64,000 nucleotides of DNA from DATCHW01 sp036508135 (GTDB lineage: Bacteria; Bacteroidota; Ignavibacteria; Tepidaquicellales; Tepidaquicellaceae), in NCBI GenBank assembly GCA_036508135.1, contig DATCHW010000064.1, forward strand, positions 1-64,000. The letters run 5' to 3'. A model generated the notes under the pieces. The model had not been told where the DNA came from and searched no databases. It was given only the letters and a program-made list of their open reading frames with translations. The position numbers were made by a program, and so were the translations under genes. Within the stretch, counting starts at the first letter, position 1. Each line of letters starts with the position of its first letter. Shown here piece by piece: positions 26,511 to 35,529 of this stretch.

Positions 26511-26540
26511 AATTGCGGCTTAATTTCTCAAACCGCAATT
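26511..26540 (-). terminator. Terminator of the sigma factor gene
   Basis: AATTGCGG and CCGCAATT form an 8-bp stem with a 14-nt loop, with a T run on the minus strand, 27 bp after the sigma gene stop. Confidence 0.75.
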
Positions 26541-26566
26541 CTTTTTTGAATGAAAGGAAAAATCAA

Positions 26567-27424
26567 TTATTGACCAAGGTATGCTTTCAGAGATTTAGAG
26601 CGTGATGCCTGTCTTAATCTTCTGATTGCTTTTTCTTTTATTTGTCTTACGCGTTCGCGGGTAAGTTTATATTTATCTCCGATTTCTTCTAATGTTAAGG
26701 GATTTTCTTTTTCGAGTCCGTAGTATAATTTTACAACTTCCTTTTCCCTTTGAGAAAGTGTATCGAGTGCCCTTTCAATTTCAATTCTCAGGGAATCTTT
26801 CAATAATCCTGCATCCGGCATCTTCTCCATTTTGTCAGGCATTATATCGATGAGTTTTGTATCTTCTCCGTGTACGCTGGGTGCATCCATCGAAACGTGT
26901 CCGCCGGAATTTTTCAAGGTTTCCTGAACTTCATAAATACTCATATCGAGTTGTTCGGCAATTTCCAGTACATTTGGTGCTCTTTCATTTGCCTGTTCCA
27001 GTTCGCTGATCGTTTTGGATATCTTGCTTTTCTGCTGAACAATGTTCAACGGCAGTCTTACGACCCTGGATTGCTCTGCAAGTGCCTGAAGTATTGACTG
27101 TCTTATCCACCATACGGCATAAGAAATGAATTTAAATCCTCTTGTTTCATCGAATTTTTTAGCGGCTTTAATGAGTCCTAAATTGCCTTCGTTGATAAGG
27201 TCGTTAAGGGATAATCCCTGATTCTGATACTGTTTTGCAACGCTGACAACAAATCTTAAATTTGCTTTTACGAGTGTATCAAGCGCTCTTTTATCGCCTT
27301 TTTTTATCTTTTTAGCTGCGTCAATTTCTTCTTCCACTGTCAGCGGAGTGGTTTTGCTAATTTCTTTGAGATAAATATCGGTGGATTGATTTTCTCGACT
27401 TGTATACTGTTTTCCTAATTTCAT
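26567..27424 (-). CDS. rpoD: Primary-type sigma-70 factor
   Basis: A 285-residue sigma factor without region 1.1, as in the short primary sigma factors of the Bacteroidota/Chlorobiota lineage. Region 1.2 is about residues 16-47. Region 2 includes NLRFVVSVAKQYQNQGLSLNDLINEGNLGLIKAAKKF (the 2.1-2.2 segment), FISYAVWWIRQSI (2.4) and RVVRLP. Region 3 follows, and region 4 has the YYGLEKENPLTLEEIG and LTRERVRQIKEKAIRRLR helices that read the -35. It provides core promoter recognition. It follows the ribosomal protein gene rplW by 148 bp with its own terminator, an unusual neighbour for the S10 operon. Confidence 0.9.
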   Translation of the reverse strand: MKLGKQYTSRENQSTDIYLKEISKTTPLTVEEEIDAAKKIKKGDKRALDTLVKANLRFVVSVAKQYQNQGLSLNDLINEGNLGLIKAAKKFDETRGFKFISYAVWWIRQSILQALAEQSRVVRLPLNIVQQKSKISKTISELEQANERAPNVLEIAEQLDMSIYEVQETLKNSGGHVSMDAPSVHGEDTKLIDIMPDKMEKMPDAGLLKDSLRIEIERALDTLSQREKEVVKLYYGLEKENPLTLEEIGDKYKLTRERVRQIKEKAIRRLRQASRSKSLKAYLGQ

Positions 27425-27572
27425 AGAAATTGTTTAATTTATTGTCCGCTTCTTTATTTCATTAAACGCAAAAAAGGGTTACTTAGTTTCTATCCGTAAG
27501 CAATAAAAAGAGTATAAGTACAGCCGGTCAATTAGCTACGTAAAAAATAATGATTTAATCTGATAACCGGAA

Positions 27573-27875
27573 TTACTTTACTTCGGCTGTTCCGAGCAAG
27601 TCTATTTTGTCCTCTTTGTGCAAAGTTACAACTGCTTTTTTCCTGTCTGCACGGTAACCTTCAAATCTGCCTTTTTTCGTAAACTGTGATTTCTTTTTTC
27701 CTTTTGCAACTAAGGTCTGGACATTTACGACTCTAACATTAAACTTTTTTTCTACAGCTTTTGCAATTTCGATTTTATTCGAATCTTTTGCTACTTCAAA
27801 AGAATATTTATTTAATTGCTCTTGCAGTAAAGTATTTTTTTCCGTTATTAATGGTCTATATAAGATACTTTTCAT
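27573..27875 (-). CDS. rplW: 50S ribosomal protein L23
   Basis: A 100-residue protein opening MKSILYRPLITEKNTLLQEQLNKY (given here in part), then KIEIAKAVEKKFNVRVVNV, the standard L23 order. It binds 23S rRNA near the exit tunnel. It follows rplD by 13 bp, as in the S10 operon. The next expected gene, rplB, is absent: the sigma factor gene comes instead. Confidence 0.95.
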   Translation of the reverse strand: MKSILYRPLITEKNTLLQEQLNKYSFEVAKDSNKIEIAKAVEKKFNVRVVNVQTLVAKGKKKSQFTKKGRFEGYRADRKKAVVTLHKEDKIDLLGTAEVK

Positions 27876-27888
27876 TTTTAATCCTTAA

Positions 27889-28518
27889 TTATGATATAAG
27901 ACTTTTGCATAAATTATCTACGGCTGACTTTTGCAGTAATAATACTTTGTTATTAACAAGGTCATAAGTTGCAGCTTTATCGGAAATCATCACATTCAGG
28001 TTACATATATTCCTTCCGGACTTGTACAAATTATCATTTTTTCCGCCGAGAAGGAAAAGTGTTTTCTTGTCATCGAGTTTAAGCGCCTTCATAATATTAT
28101 GCAGGTCTTTTGTTTGAGGTTTATCGAATGAAAAGTCTTCGATAACCATTATTTCATTCTCTTTTGCTTTCAGGCTTAGTGCACTTTTTCTTGCGAGCCG
28201 TGCAGCTTTTTTCGGCAGAGAAAGATAATACCTGTGAGGTTTTGGTCCAAATATCGTACCGCCGCCTTTATTGATAGGAGAACGGCTTGTGCCCTGTCTT
28301 GCACGTCCTGTTCCTTTTTGCCTGAAAGGTTTTTTCCCTCCGCCTGAAACTTCGCCTCTTTCTTTTGCATTATGAGTACCCTGTCTTTTGTTAGATAGGA
28401 AGCTTCTCACAGCCTGATAGATGAGGTGATTATTGGGCTCTATACCGAATACATCATCCGGAAGCAGAACATTTTCTCCGCTTTCAGAGCCGTCTATTTT
28501 TAATACTTTTAATTCCAT
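27889..28518 (-). CDS. rplD: 50S ribosomal protein L4
   Basis: A 209-residue protein with the L4 signature region RQGTHNAKERGEVSGGGKKP and KGTGRARQGTSRSP, the tunnel-facing loop, and the C-terminal Rossmann-like part with IEDFSFDKPQTKDL. It starts 2 bp after the rplC stop, so translational coupling is likely. Assembly and, in other bacteria, autogenous control of the S10 operon are known L4 roles. Confidence 0.95.
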   Translation of the reverse strand: MELKVLKIDGSESGENVLLPDDVFGIEPNNHLIYQAVRSFLSNKRQGTHNAKERGEVSGGGKKPFRQKGTGRARQGTSRSPINKGGGTIFGPKPHRYYLSLPKKAARLARKSALSLKAKENEIMVIEDFSFDKPQTKDLHNIMKALKLDDKKTLFLLGGKNDNLYKSGRNICNLNVMISDKAATYDLVNNKVLLLQKSAVDNLCKSLIS

Positions 28519-28520
28519 TT

Positions 28521-29141
28521 TTAAGCTTTATAAATTTCGATAAAATCGGTTTTTGCGCCCGGGATTGCTCCTTTAATAAGTATCAGATTCGAGTCCGGAA
28601 TTATTTTCAGGATTTTGAGATTTCTGATGGTCACTTTCTCGCCGCCCATTCTTCCCGCCATTCTTTGTCCTTTGAAAACTCTCGAAGGATATGAACTTGC
28701 TCCGATAGAGCCGGGTGCTCTTTCCCTGTCGCTTTGTCCGTGGGTTCTTACACCGCCTGCGAATCCGTGTCTTTTTACGCCGCCCTGGAATCCTTTTCCT
28801 TTGGACGTTCCGGATACTTTTATTGTATCGCCTGCTTTGAAGATATCAACTTTAATCTGGTCTCCAAGTTTTAAGCTGTTAACCGGATAGTCTCTTAATT
28901 CCTTCAGGATTCTCGCAGGTGCTATATTCAGTTTTTTAAAAACTGTTCTTTGAGAATTATTTGTATTCTTTTCTTTTTTTACACCGAATGCAACTTGTAA
29001 AGCTTCGTATCCGTCTTTTTCTTTTGTTTTTATCTGTGTAATAGTACAGGGACCTGCCTCAACAACAGTGCATGGATGTGCGTTTCCTGATTCCTCAAAG
29101 AATGTAGTCATTCCTATTTTTTTACCAATAATGCCAATCAT
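28521..29141 (-). CDS. rplC: 50S ribosomal protein L3
   Basis: A 206-residue L3 with MIGIIGKKIGMT at the start, VSGTSKGKGFQGGVKRHGF and the RAPGSIGASSYPSRVFKG/RMAGRMGG loop that reaches toward the peptidyl transferase centre. It lies 47 bp after rpsJ and 2 bp before rplD on the same strand. Confidence 0.95.
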   Translation of the reverse strand: MIGIIGKKIGMTTFFEESGNAHPCTVVEAGPCTITQIKTKEKDGYEALQVAFGVKKEKNTNNSQRTVFKKLNIAPARILKELRDYPVNSLKLGDQIKVDIFKAGDTIKVSGTSKGKGFQGGVKRHGFAGGVRTHGQSDRERAPGSIGASSYPSRVFKGQRMAGRMGGEKVTIRNLKILKIIPDSNLILIKGAIPGAKTDFIEIYKA

Positions 29142-29188
29142 TAGTATAGATAATAAAATTAATAAAATATAATATAGAACAAAACGCC

Positions 29189-29497
29189 CTATACTTTGAT
29201 CTCGATATCAACACCGCCCGGAGGATCGAGTTTCGTTAATGCATCAACGGTTTTATTTGATGAATTAAGAATATCAATGAGCCTCTTATGCGATCTGGTT
29301 TCGAATTGCTCGCGTGATTTTTTATCAACGTGAGGCGACCTTAGAACAGTATAAACGTTCTTTTTCATCGGAAGCGGAATAGGACCGCTTACAATCGCAC
29401 CCGTAGATTTGATTGTTTTTATGATCCTTTCCGTCCACTTATCGAGCAAAGTATGATCGTAAGATTTTAGTTTTATTCTTATTTTTTGTGTTGCCAA
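29189..29497 (-). CDS. rpsJ: 30S ribosomal protein S10
   Basis: A 102-residue S10 starting MATQKIRIKLKSYDHTLLD, with GPIPLPMKKNVYTVLRSPHVDKK in pieces and SHKRLIDI, the conserved loop used in 16S rRNA and NusB contacts. It lies 28 bp after tuf, in the order tuf-rpsJ-rplC-rplD-rplW. Confidence 0.95.
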   Translation of the reverse strand: MATQKIRIKLKSYDHTLLDKWTERIIKTIKSTGAIVSGPIPLPMKKNVYTVLRSPHVDKKSREQFETRSHKRLIDILNSSNKTVDALTKLDPPGGVDIEIKV

Positions 29498-29525
29498 TTT
29501 TTAATAAATTTTAGCGTTTAAAATA

Positions 29526-30761
29526 TTATTCAAGTATCTTTGTTACAAATCCCGCACCTACAGTCCTTCCGCCTTCTCTGATAGCGAATTTAAGATTTTC
29601 TTCCATAGCGATTTCGCTGATGAGCTCTACTATAAGATTTTCAACGTTATCACCGGGCATTACCATCTGGATTTCCGGGGGTAAGGATACAATACCTGTT
29701 ACGTCTGTCGTTCTGAAATAGAACTGAGGTCTGTAATTGGTTGTGAATGGTGTATGTCTTCCGCCTTCTTCTTTTGATAATACGTAAACCTTACATTCGA
29801 ATTTTTTGTGAGGGGTAATGGTACCCGGTTTTGCAAGAACCATTCCTCTTTCGATTTCATTCTTGTCTATACCTCTTAACAAGAGCCCGCAGTTATAACC
29901 GGCAATTGCTTCTGTAAGTTCTTTCTGAAACATTTCTGCGCCCGTTACTACGGTCTTTTTATGCATACCTAATCCGACAAGTTCTACTTCATCACTTACT
30001 TTCACTTTTCCTCTTTCAATTCTGCCTGTGGCTACAGTTCCTCTGCCAGTGATTGAGAATACGTCTTCGACCGGCATTAAGAATGGCTTGTCGATTTCAC
30101 GAGCAGGTTCAGGAATGTAGCTGTCAACTGCATCCAATAATTCCTGAATGCATTTGAATCTTGGATCATCTGTAGTTGCTGCTGTATCAAGACCAGCTTC
30201 CATCGCCTTTAATGCACTGCCTCTGATAATCGGAATTTCATCTCCGGGATAGCCGTATCCTGTCAAAATGTCCCTTAATTCTGATTCTACGACCTCAAGC
30301 ATTAACTCTGCATCTTCTGCTGTTTTTTCCTGAGCATAGATCATATCAGTTTTATTCAGGAAGATAATAATTGCAGGTACACCTACTTGCCTGGCTAAAA
30401 GAATGTGTTCTTTTGTTTGAGGCATAGCACCGTCTGTAGCCGCAACTACGACGATTGATCCGTCCATCTGTGCGGCACCTGTAATCATATTCTTGATATA
30501 GTCAGCGTGTCCGGGACAGTCAACGTGTGCATAGTGTCTTTTATCAGTTGAGTACTCTACGTGTGCAGTTGCAATCGTTATACCTCTTTCTCTTTCTTCG
30601 GGCGCTTTATCAATTTCATCAAATTTCTTAACTTTTGCACCACCTTTTCTCGAAAGATACATCGTGATAGCCGCAGTTAATGTGGTCTTACCATGGTCAA
30701 CGTGACCTATTGTACCAATGTTCACGTGAGGTTTACTTACATCATATTTTTCTTTAGCCAT
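29526..30761 (-). CDS. tuf: Elongation factor Tu
   Basis: A 411-residue EF-Tu, slightly longer than the usual 394-400. GTPase motifs: GHVDHGKT (residues about 19-26), DCPGH, and NKTD where NKCD or NKVD is commoner, then GSALKA. Domains 2 and 3 follow, with the GRGTVATGRIERG and GGRHTPF motifs. It delivers aminoacyl-tRNA to the ribosome. A clear AGGAGA site precedes the ATG. An Ile-tRNA gene separates it from fusA. Confidence 0.97.
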   Translation of the reverse strand: MAKEKYDVSKPHVNIGTIGHVDHGKTTLTAAITMYLSRKGGAKVKKFDEIDKAPEERERGITIATAHVEYSTDKRHYAHVDCPGHADYIKNMITGAAQMDGSIVVVAATDGAMPQTKEHILLARQVGVPAIIIFLNKTDMIYAQEKTAEDAELMLEVVESELRDILTGYGYPGDEIPIIRGSALKAMEAGLDTAATTDDPRFKCIQELLDAVDSYIPEPAREIDKPFLMPVEDVFSITGRGTVATGRIERGKVKVSDEVELVGLGMHKKTVVTGAEMFQKELTEAIAGYNCGLLLRGIDKNEIERGMVLAKPGTITPHKKFECKVYVLSKEEGGRHTPFTTNYRPQFYFRTTDVTGIVSLPPEIQMVMPGDNVENLIVELISEIAMEENLKFAIREGGRTVGAGFVTKILE

Positions 30762-30836
30762 TTTGTTTATTTCTCCTTTTTATAAATTAATATGATTTAA
30801 AAAATTATTATTTAGATTACTTTGTAAAAAAATCTG

Positions 30837-30910
30837 TGGGTCAGGGAGGAATTGAACCTCCCACCTCGTGCTTATAAGGCACGCGCTCTAACCATCTGAG
30901 CTACTGACCC
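30837..30910 (-). tRNA. tRNA-Ile (anticodon UAU)
   Basis: A complete cloverleaf: acceptor GGGTCAG/CTGACCC, D-arm GCTC/GAGC, anticodon stem CGTGC/GCACG with loop CTTATAA, T-arm GGAGG/CCTCC with TTCAATT. The anticodon is UAU, which would read AUA directly. Most bacteria use a CAU-anticodon tRNA modified by TilS for this codon. It lies in the 294-bp fusA-tuf gap and may be cut out of the operon transcript. The rest of the gap has only a CCCGATAAATCGGGA repeat. Confidence 0.88.
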
Positions 30911-31055
30911 AGAATCTTTTGGAAACCCACTCTGCTTGCCCTTTCCGGCTTGCAGAGTATGTTTTATAGAGCGTTTTATCGCGTCTGATCTTTACGAGTT
31001 TTATCCCGATAAATCGGGACTGACCCACTACATAATAAAGAACAAAAAATTTCTT

Positions 31056-33146
31056 TTATACTTTCGTTTTACCTTTTAAATTTTCAATTATCAGTTCGGA
31101 AATACTCTTTGGAACTTCATCATAATGTGAAAACTGCATAGAATAAATTGCACGACCCTGCGTCATAGAGCGAAGATGAGTTGCATAACCGAACATTTCT
31201 GACAATGGTACCAGGGCTTTTATCACCTGTGCATCACTTCTCTGGCTCATACCTTCTATCCTGCCTCGTTTTGAGCTAAGGTAACCCATTACGTCACCCA
31301 TATACTCTTCCGGTGTTACCACTTCAACATCCATTATCGGTTCAAGCAATATAGGATTTGCTTTTCTGGCTGCTGCTTTGAATGCGATAGAGCCTGCAAT
31401 CTTGAAAGCCATTTCTGAAGAGTCAACATCGTGGAACGACCCGTCAAATAATTTCACTTTCACATCTTCTACAGGATAACCTGCAAGTACTCCTGTTTTC
31501 ATTGCTTCCTGAATTCCCTGCGATACAGGCGCTATATATTCTCTCGGTATTACTCCGCCGACTATCTTATTTTCAAAAATATATCCTTTTCCTTTTTCAT
31601 TCGGCTCGATCTCAATCCAAACGTGACCGAACTGTCCGCGTCCACCTGATTGCCTTATAAACTTGCCTTCCTGCTGAACTTTCTTTCTGATTGTTTCTTT
31701 ATATGAAACCTGTGGTTTACCAATATTGGCATCCACTTTAAATTCTCTTTTTAACCTGTCAACAATAATTTCAAGATGAAGCTCACCCATACCTGAAATC
31801 AAGGTCTGTCCTGTATCTTCATCGGATTTTACCCTGAATGTAGGATCTTCATCGGATAATTTCCCGAGAGATTCGCCAAGTTTATCCTGATCCGCTTTCG
31901 TTTTAGGTTCGATTGCAATTTGAATAACGGGTTCCGGGAAAGTAATTTTTTCAAGAATTATAGCATCAGACTCGTCGCACAACGTATCTCCGGTTCTTGT
32001 ATTCTTCAATCCTACTGCTGCTGCAATATCTCCGCAAAATACTTCATCGACGTCTTCCCTGTGGTTTGCGTGCATCTGCAGTAATCTGCCAAATCTCTCT
32101 TTTTTACCTGAAATAGAATTTAGTACATAGCTTCCTGCTTTTGCTGTACCTGAATAAACCCTGAAAAATGTAAGTTTACCCACATAAGGGTCTGTCATTA
32201 TTTTAAATGCAAGTGCACTGAAATTTTCTTCATCCGAAGGCTGCCTTTCAATATGGTCATCAGTATGTAAATGGTGACCCGAAACGCTGCCGGCATCCAA
32301 AGGTGATGGTAAAAGATCTACTACTTTATCGAGCAAATCCTGGACTCCTTTATTCTTGAAAGAAGAACCGCATAGTACAGGAATTATTTTAACTTTAATT
32401 GTTGCTTTTCTTAATACATCAGTAATTTCTGCCGGAGTAATTTCTTTTCCGTCGAGAAATTTTACAAGAAGTGTATCATCAATATCAGAAACGGCTTCGA
32501 GCAATATCTGTCTGTGTTTATTCGCAATTTCCCTGAAAGAAGCAGGGATTTCAATTTCATCATATGTAGCACCGAGGGTGTCTTCGTCATACATTTTCGC
32601 CTTCATAGTTATCAGGTCAATAATGCCTTTGAACATATCGCCCTGCCCCACAGGTAAGGTGATAGGCACGGCATTGGTTTTCAGGCGGTCTTTCATCATT
32701 TGTATTACGTGATAGTAATCCGCTCCGGTTCTGTCCATTTTATTCACGAATGCAATTCTCGGTACGCTGTATTTATCTGCCTGGCGCCAGACGGTTTCTG
32801 ACTGCGGCTCTACACCTCCTACGGCACAGAACAAAGCTACCGCACCATCGAGTACTCTTAATGATCTTTCCACTTCAGCAGTAAAATCGACATGTCCGGG
32901 AGTATCTATAATATTTATCTGATGCTCTCTCCAAAAACATGTTGTTGCTGCTGATGTTATCGTAATGCCTCTTTCTTTTTCCTGTTCCATCCAGTCCATT
33001 GTAGCAGCACCTTCGTGAACTTCGCCCATGCGGTGGAGCTTTCCGGTATAATACAAGATACGCTCGGTAGTTGTAGTTTTACCGGCATCAATGTGAGCCA
33101 TAATTCCAATATTTCTCGTCTTATCTAATGTTACTTTTCTTGGCAT
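31056..33146 (-). CDS. fusA: Elongation factor G
   Basis: A 696-residue EF-G. GTPase motifs: AHIDAGKTTTTERILYYTG (P loop), switch II DTPGHVDF, NKMD for guanine binding. The five-domain order is complete; domain IV has SGGRGQFGHVWIEIEP and the tip, and domain V ends near AEVTP-like VVTPEEYMGDVMGYL. It moves tRNAs and mRNA during translocation. The gene is 27 bp after rpsG and belongs to the str operon. Confidence 0.97.
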   Translation of the reverse strand: MPRKVTLDKTRNIGIMAHIDAGKTTTTERILYYTGKLHRMGEVHEGAATMDWMEQEKERGITITSAATTCFWREHQINIIDTPGHVDFTAEVERSLRVLDGAVALFCAVGGVEPQSETVWRQADKYSVPRIAFVNKMDRTGADYYHVIQMMKDRLKTNAVPITLPVGQGDMFKGIIDLITMKAKMYDEDTLGATYDEIEIPASFREIANKHRQILLEAVSDIDDTLLVKFLDGKEITPAEITDVLRKATIKVKIIPVLCGSSFKNKGVQDLLDKVVDLLPSPLDAGSVSGHHLHTDDHIERQPSDEENFSALAFKIMTDPYVGKLTFFRVYSGTAKAGSYVLNSISGKKERFGRLLQMHANHREDVDEVFCGDIAAAVGLKNTRTGDTLCDESDAIILEKITFPEPVIQIAIEPKTKADQDKLGESLGKLSDEDPTFRVKSDEDTGQTLISGMGELHLEIIVDRLKREFKVDANIGKPQVSYKETIRKKVQQEGKFIRQSGGRGQFGHVWIEIEPNEKGKGYIFENKIVGGVIPREYIAPVSQGIQEAMKTGVLAGYPVEDVKVKLFDGSFHDVDSSEMAFKIAGSIAFKAAARKANPILLEPIMDVEVVTPEEYMGDVMGYLSSKRGRIEGMSQRSDAQVIKALVPLSEMFGYATHLRSMTQGRAIYSMQFSHYDEVPKSISELIIENLKGKTKV

Positions 33147-33173
33147 TACTTTAAGATTATACCTTTCTAATTA

Positions 33174-33641
33174 TTACCATTTATAATGTGCAAATGCCTT
33201 GTTCGCCTCAGCCATTTTGTGAACGTCTTCTTTTTTCTTGACTGAATTGCCTTCATTATTTGAGGCAGCTATAAGTTCACCTGCAAGGCGTGTCGACATA
33301 GTCTTTTCGCTTCTTGCACGTGAATATGTCAATATCCACTTGATAGCAAGTGCTGTTCTTCTGTCAGGTCTTATTTCGGTCGGTATCTGATAGTTTGATC
33401 CGCCAACTCTTCTTGACCTTACTTCTATCGCAGGCATAACGTTGTTCACCGCTTTATCAAAAACCTCTAAAGGATTAGTCTTGGTTTTCTCTTCGATTAA
33501 ATCGAGCGATTTATAAAATATTTTCTCTGCAGTGGTTTTTTGGCCTTCCTGCATAATACTATTTATAAATCTTGCAACCAGGATATTGTTAAATTTCTGA
33601 TCCGGTTTTCTTATTCTTTTTTCTGCTCTTTTTCTTCTCAT
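33174..33641 (-). CDS. rpsG: 30S ribosomal protein S7
   Basis: A 155-residue S7 beginning MRRKRAEKR, with DPKFN-like DQKFNNILVARFINSIM, VRSRRVGGSNYQIP and the C-terminal MAEANKAFAHYKW. It nucleates the 30S head. It lies between rpsL and fusA, the usual str order. Confidence 0.95.
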   Translation of the reverse strand: MRRKRAEKRIRKPDQKFNNILVARFINSIMQEGQKTTAEKIFYKSLDLIEEKTKTNPLEVFDKAVNNVMPAIEVRSRRVGGSNYQIPTEIRPDRRTALAIKWILTYSRARSEKTMSTRLAGELIAASNNEGNSVKKKEDVHKMAEANKAFAHYKW

Positions 33642-33697
33642 TAAAAAATATTTTAGTAAAAAGTTATACTTTTATAAAAAATTGTTATTCAAAATTG

Positions 33698-34084
33698 TTA
33701 TTTTCCGGCTGTTTCTTTGGCTCTCTTGGCGCCGTATTTCGAACGTGCTTTTTTCCTGTTAGCTACACCTGCCGTATCCATAGCACCTCTGATAATGTGA
33801 TATCTTACACCGGGTAAGTCTTTCACTCTTCCGCCTCTGATAAGCACTATCGAGTGTTCCTGAAGATTATGTCCCTCTCCGGGAATGTATGCAGTAACTT
33901 CGATTCCATTTGTTAATCTCACACGGGCTACTTTCCTTAAAGCTGAATTCGGCTTCTTAGGTGTTGTAGTATAAACCCTGGTGCAGACTCCTCTTTTCTG
34001 AGGACAAGAATCCATTGCAGGAGCTTTACTCTTATACTCGATAACTTTTCTACCTTTACGGATTAATTGATTAATTGTCGGCAA
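33698..34084 (-). CDS. rpsL: 30S ribosomal protein S12
   Basis: A 128-residue S12 with PTINQLIRKGRK, CPQKRGVCTRVYTTTPKKPN and GGRVKDLPGVRYHIIRG. The two lysines tied to streptomycin sensitivity (TPKKPNS and GRVKDLP) are unchanged, so no resistance-type substitution is seen. It is the first gene of the str operon here. Confidence 0.96.
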   Translation of the reverse strand: MPTINQLIRKGRKVIEYKSKAPAMDSCPQKRGVCTRVYTTTPKKPNSALRKVARVRLTNGIEVTAYIPGEGHNLQEHSIVLIRGGRVKDLPGVRYHIIRGAMDTAGVANRKKARSKYGAKRAKETAGK

Positions 34085-34126
34085 AACTATTATATTTTTA
34101 ACGTTTATAAAAATTTTTAAACAGTA

Positions 34127-34155
34127 AAATTACAGAATTTAATAATATAAGTCAA
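34127..34155 (-). promoter_or_regulatory. Possible promoter of the str operon
   Basis: On the minus strand TTGACT (34150-34155) and TAATTT (34127-34132) are separated by 17 bp, about 45 bp before the rpsL start. The -10 is weak. It is the only candidate seen in this gap. Confidence 0.3.
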
Positions 34156-34231
34156 GTTTAAATGTTATATAATTTAGGAACTTAGAGAATGGGAATACAG
34201 AGAGAAAATTGCTGTAATAATTGATGTTATT

Positions 34232-34837
34232 TCATGATATAATTATACTGCCTTTTGTGAAATTAACCAGTTCTTTTTTGAAATTCTCAGAAAAAGATAA
34301 CCTCACTTCGCAAATTAATTTTACTTTATCTTCGGATATATTTTCTGAGATTTTATAATTGTTCGATTCCAGAAAATTCATAACAGGACTTATATATTCA
34401 TAGTTAAATTCGAGTTGAATATTTTCAGTGATAAATTTTTCTATAATATTATTCTTCTCAATAGAGGCAAGTGCGGTTTCAGAGTAAGCACGCCTTAATC
34501 CTCCAACACCGAGTTTTACACCTCCAAAATATCTCGTTACCACAATTAAAACATTAGTAATATTCGATTTATCAATAACTTCGAGTATAGGTTTGCCTGA
34601 AGAACCGGGTGGTTCGCCATCATCATTTGCCCTGAAATTATTCTCATCGAGCCCCAGCCTGTAAGCGTAAGGATGGTGGCGTGCATCGTAATATCTCTCT
34701 TTCACGGCTTTTAAATTTTTGCTCACTTCATCCGTATTTTCGACGGGAAAAAGTTCTGCAATGAAAGTTGATTTTGTGATTTTTATCTCGACTTTGTTAT
34801 AACTCTTTACAGTGTAATATTTGTCCTTAATCTCCAA
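34232..34837 (-). CDS. YigZ/IMPACT family protein
   Basis: A 201-residue protein. The N-terminal UPF0029 domain has KSTFIAELFPV, DARHHPYAYRLG, NDDGEPPGSSGKPIL and VVTRYFGGVKLGVGGLRRAYS, the family hallmarks. The C-terminal part is the small DUF1949-like ferredoxin fold. Eukaryotic IMPACT affects Gcn2 signalling; the role in bacteria is unclear. It stands 147 bp upstream of rpsL on the same strand and 15 bp after pcm. Confidence 0.9.
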   Translation of the reverse strand: MEIKDKYYTVKSYNKVEIKITKSTFIAELFPVENTDEVSKNLKAVKERYYDARHHPYAYRLGLDENNFRANDDGEPPGSSGKPILEVIDKSNITNVLIVVTRYFGGVKLGVGGLRRAYSETALASIEKNNIIEKFITENIQLEFNYEYISPVMNFLESNNYKISENISEDKVKLICEVRLSFSENFKKELVNFTKGSIIIS

Positions 34838-34852
34838 TGATTTCCAATTCTT

Positions 34853-35518
34853 TTAAATATTTCCGTCCCATGCTTTATCGCTTATCAGCGGAACAAACCT
34901 GAAATATTTATGCTTCTCAATATTTAGTTTAGGTTTTGGCGAAGCGTTATCAACTTTTTTAATCACAAGCATCTCCTGCGTGAATTCATCACCGATAGGG
35001 ATAACCATAATTCCGCCTACTTTTAGCTGGTCAACCAATTCTTTCGGAACTTTTGGACTTCCGGCAGTGACGATGATCTTATCAAAAGGTGAATTCTCCT
35101 TCCAGCCATTGCATCCGTCATCACATTTAACAGTTGTCCGCGAACCAAGTTTTTTCAATAAATCCGAAGTCCTTTTGTATAAAGCAGGAATCCTTTCAAC
35201 AGAGTAAACTTCAGCCCCGAGTGATTCCAGAATTGCAGCCTGATATCCGGAGCCGGTTCCCACTTCGAGAACTTTATCCCCTTTTGAAATTTCGAGTAGT
35301 TCAGTCATAAAAGCAACAGTATACGGCTGTGAAATAGTTTGATTGCAGTCAATGGGCAGGGGGTTATTATCGTAGGCAAATTTTTTCATATCTTCATCCA
35401 CAAACAATTCCCTCTTCACTGAGTCTATTGCCATTAAAACTTTTTTATCGCGAATGCCTTCCGACTTTAATTGCTGTATAAGTTTTTCCCTTTTGCTTTG
35501 ATATATATCGAGTGGCAT
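34853..35518 (-). CDS. pcm: Protein-L-isoaspartate O-methyltransferase
   Basis: A 221-residue SAM-dependent enzyme that repairs isoaspartyl residues in aged proteins. It shows the family's NNPLPIDCNQTISQPYTVAFM substrate loop (given in part), motif I VLEVGTGSGYQAA, and GGIMVIPIG. The length is normal. It starts 11 bp after the cdaA stop and probably shares its transcript. Confidence 0.93.
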   Translation of the reverse strand: MPLDIYQSKREKLIQQLKSEGIRDKKVLMAIDSVKRELFVDEDMKKFAYDNNPLPIDCNQTISQPYTVAFMTELLEISKGDKVLEVGTGSGYQAAILESLGAEVYSVERIPALYKRTSDLLKKLGSRTTVKCDDGCNGWKENSPFDKIIVTAGSPKVPKELVDQLKVGGIMVIPIGDEFTQEMLVIKKVDNASPKPKLNIEKHKYFRFVPLISDKAWDGNI

Positions 35519-35529
35519 TGATACGTTTA

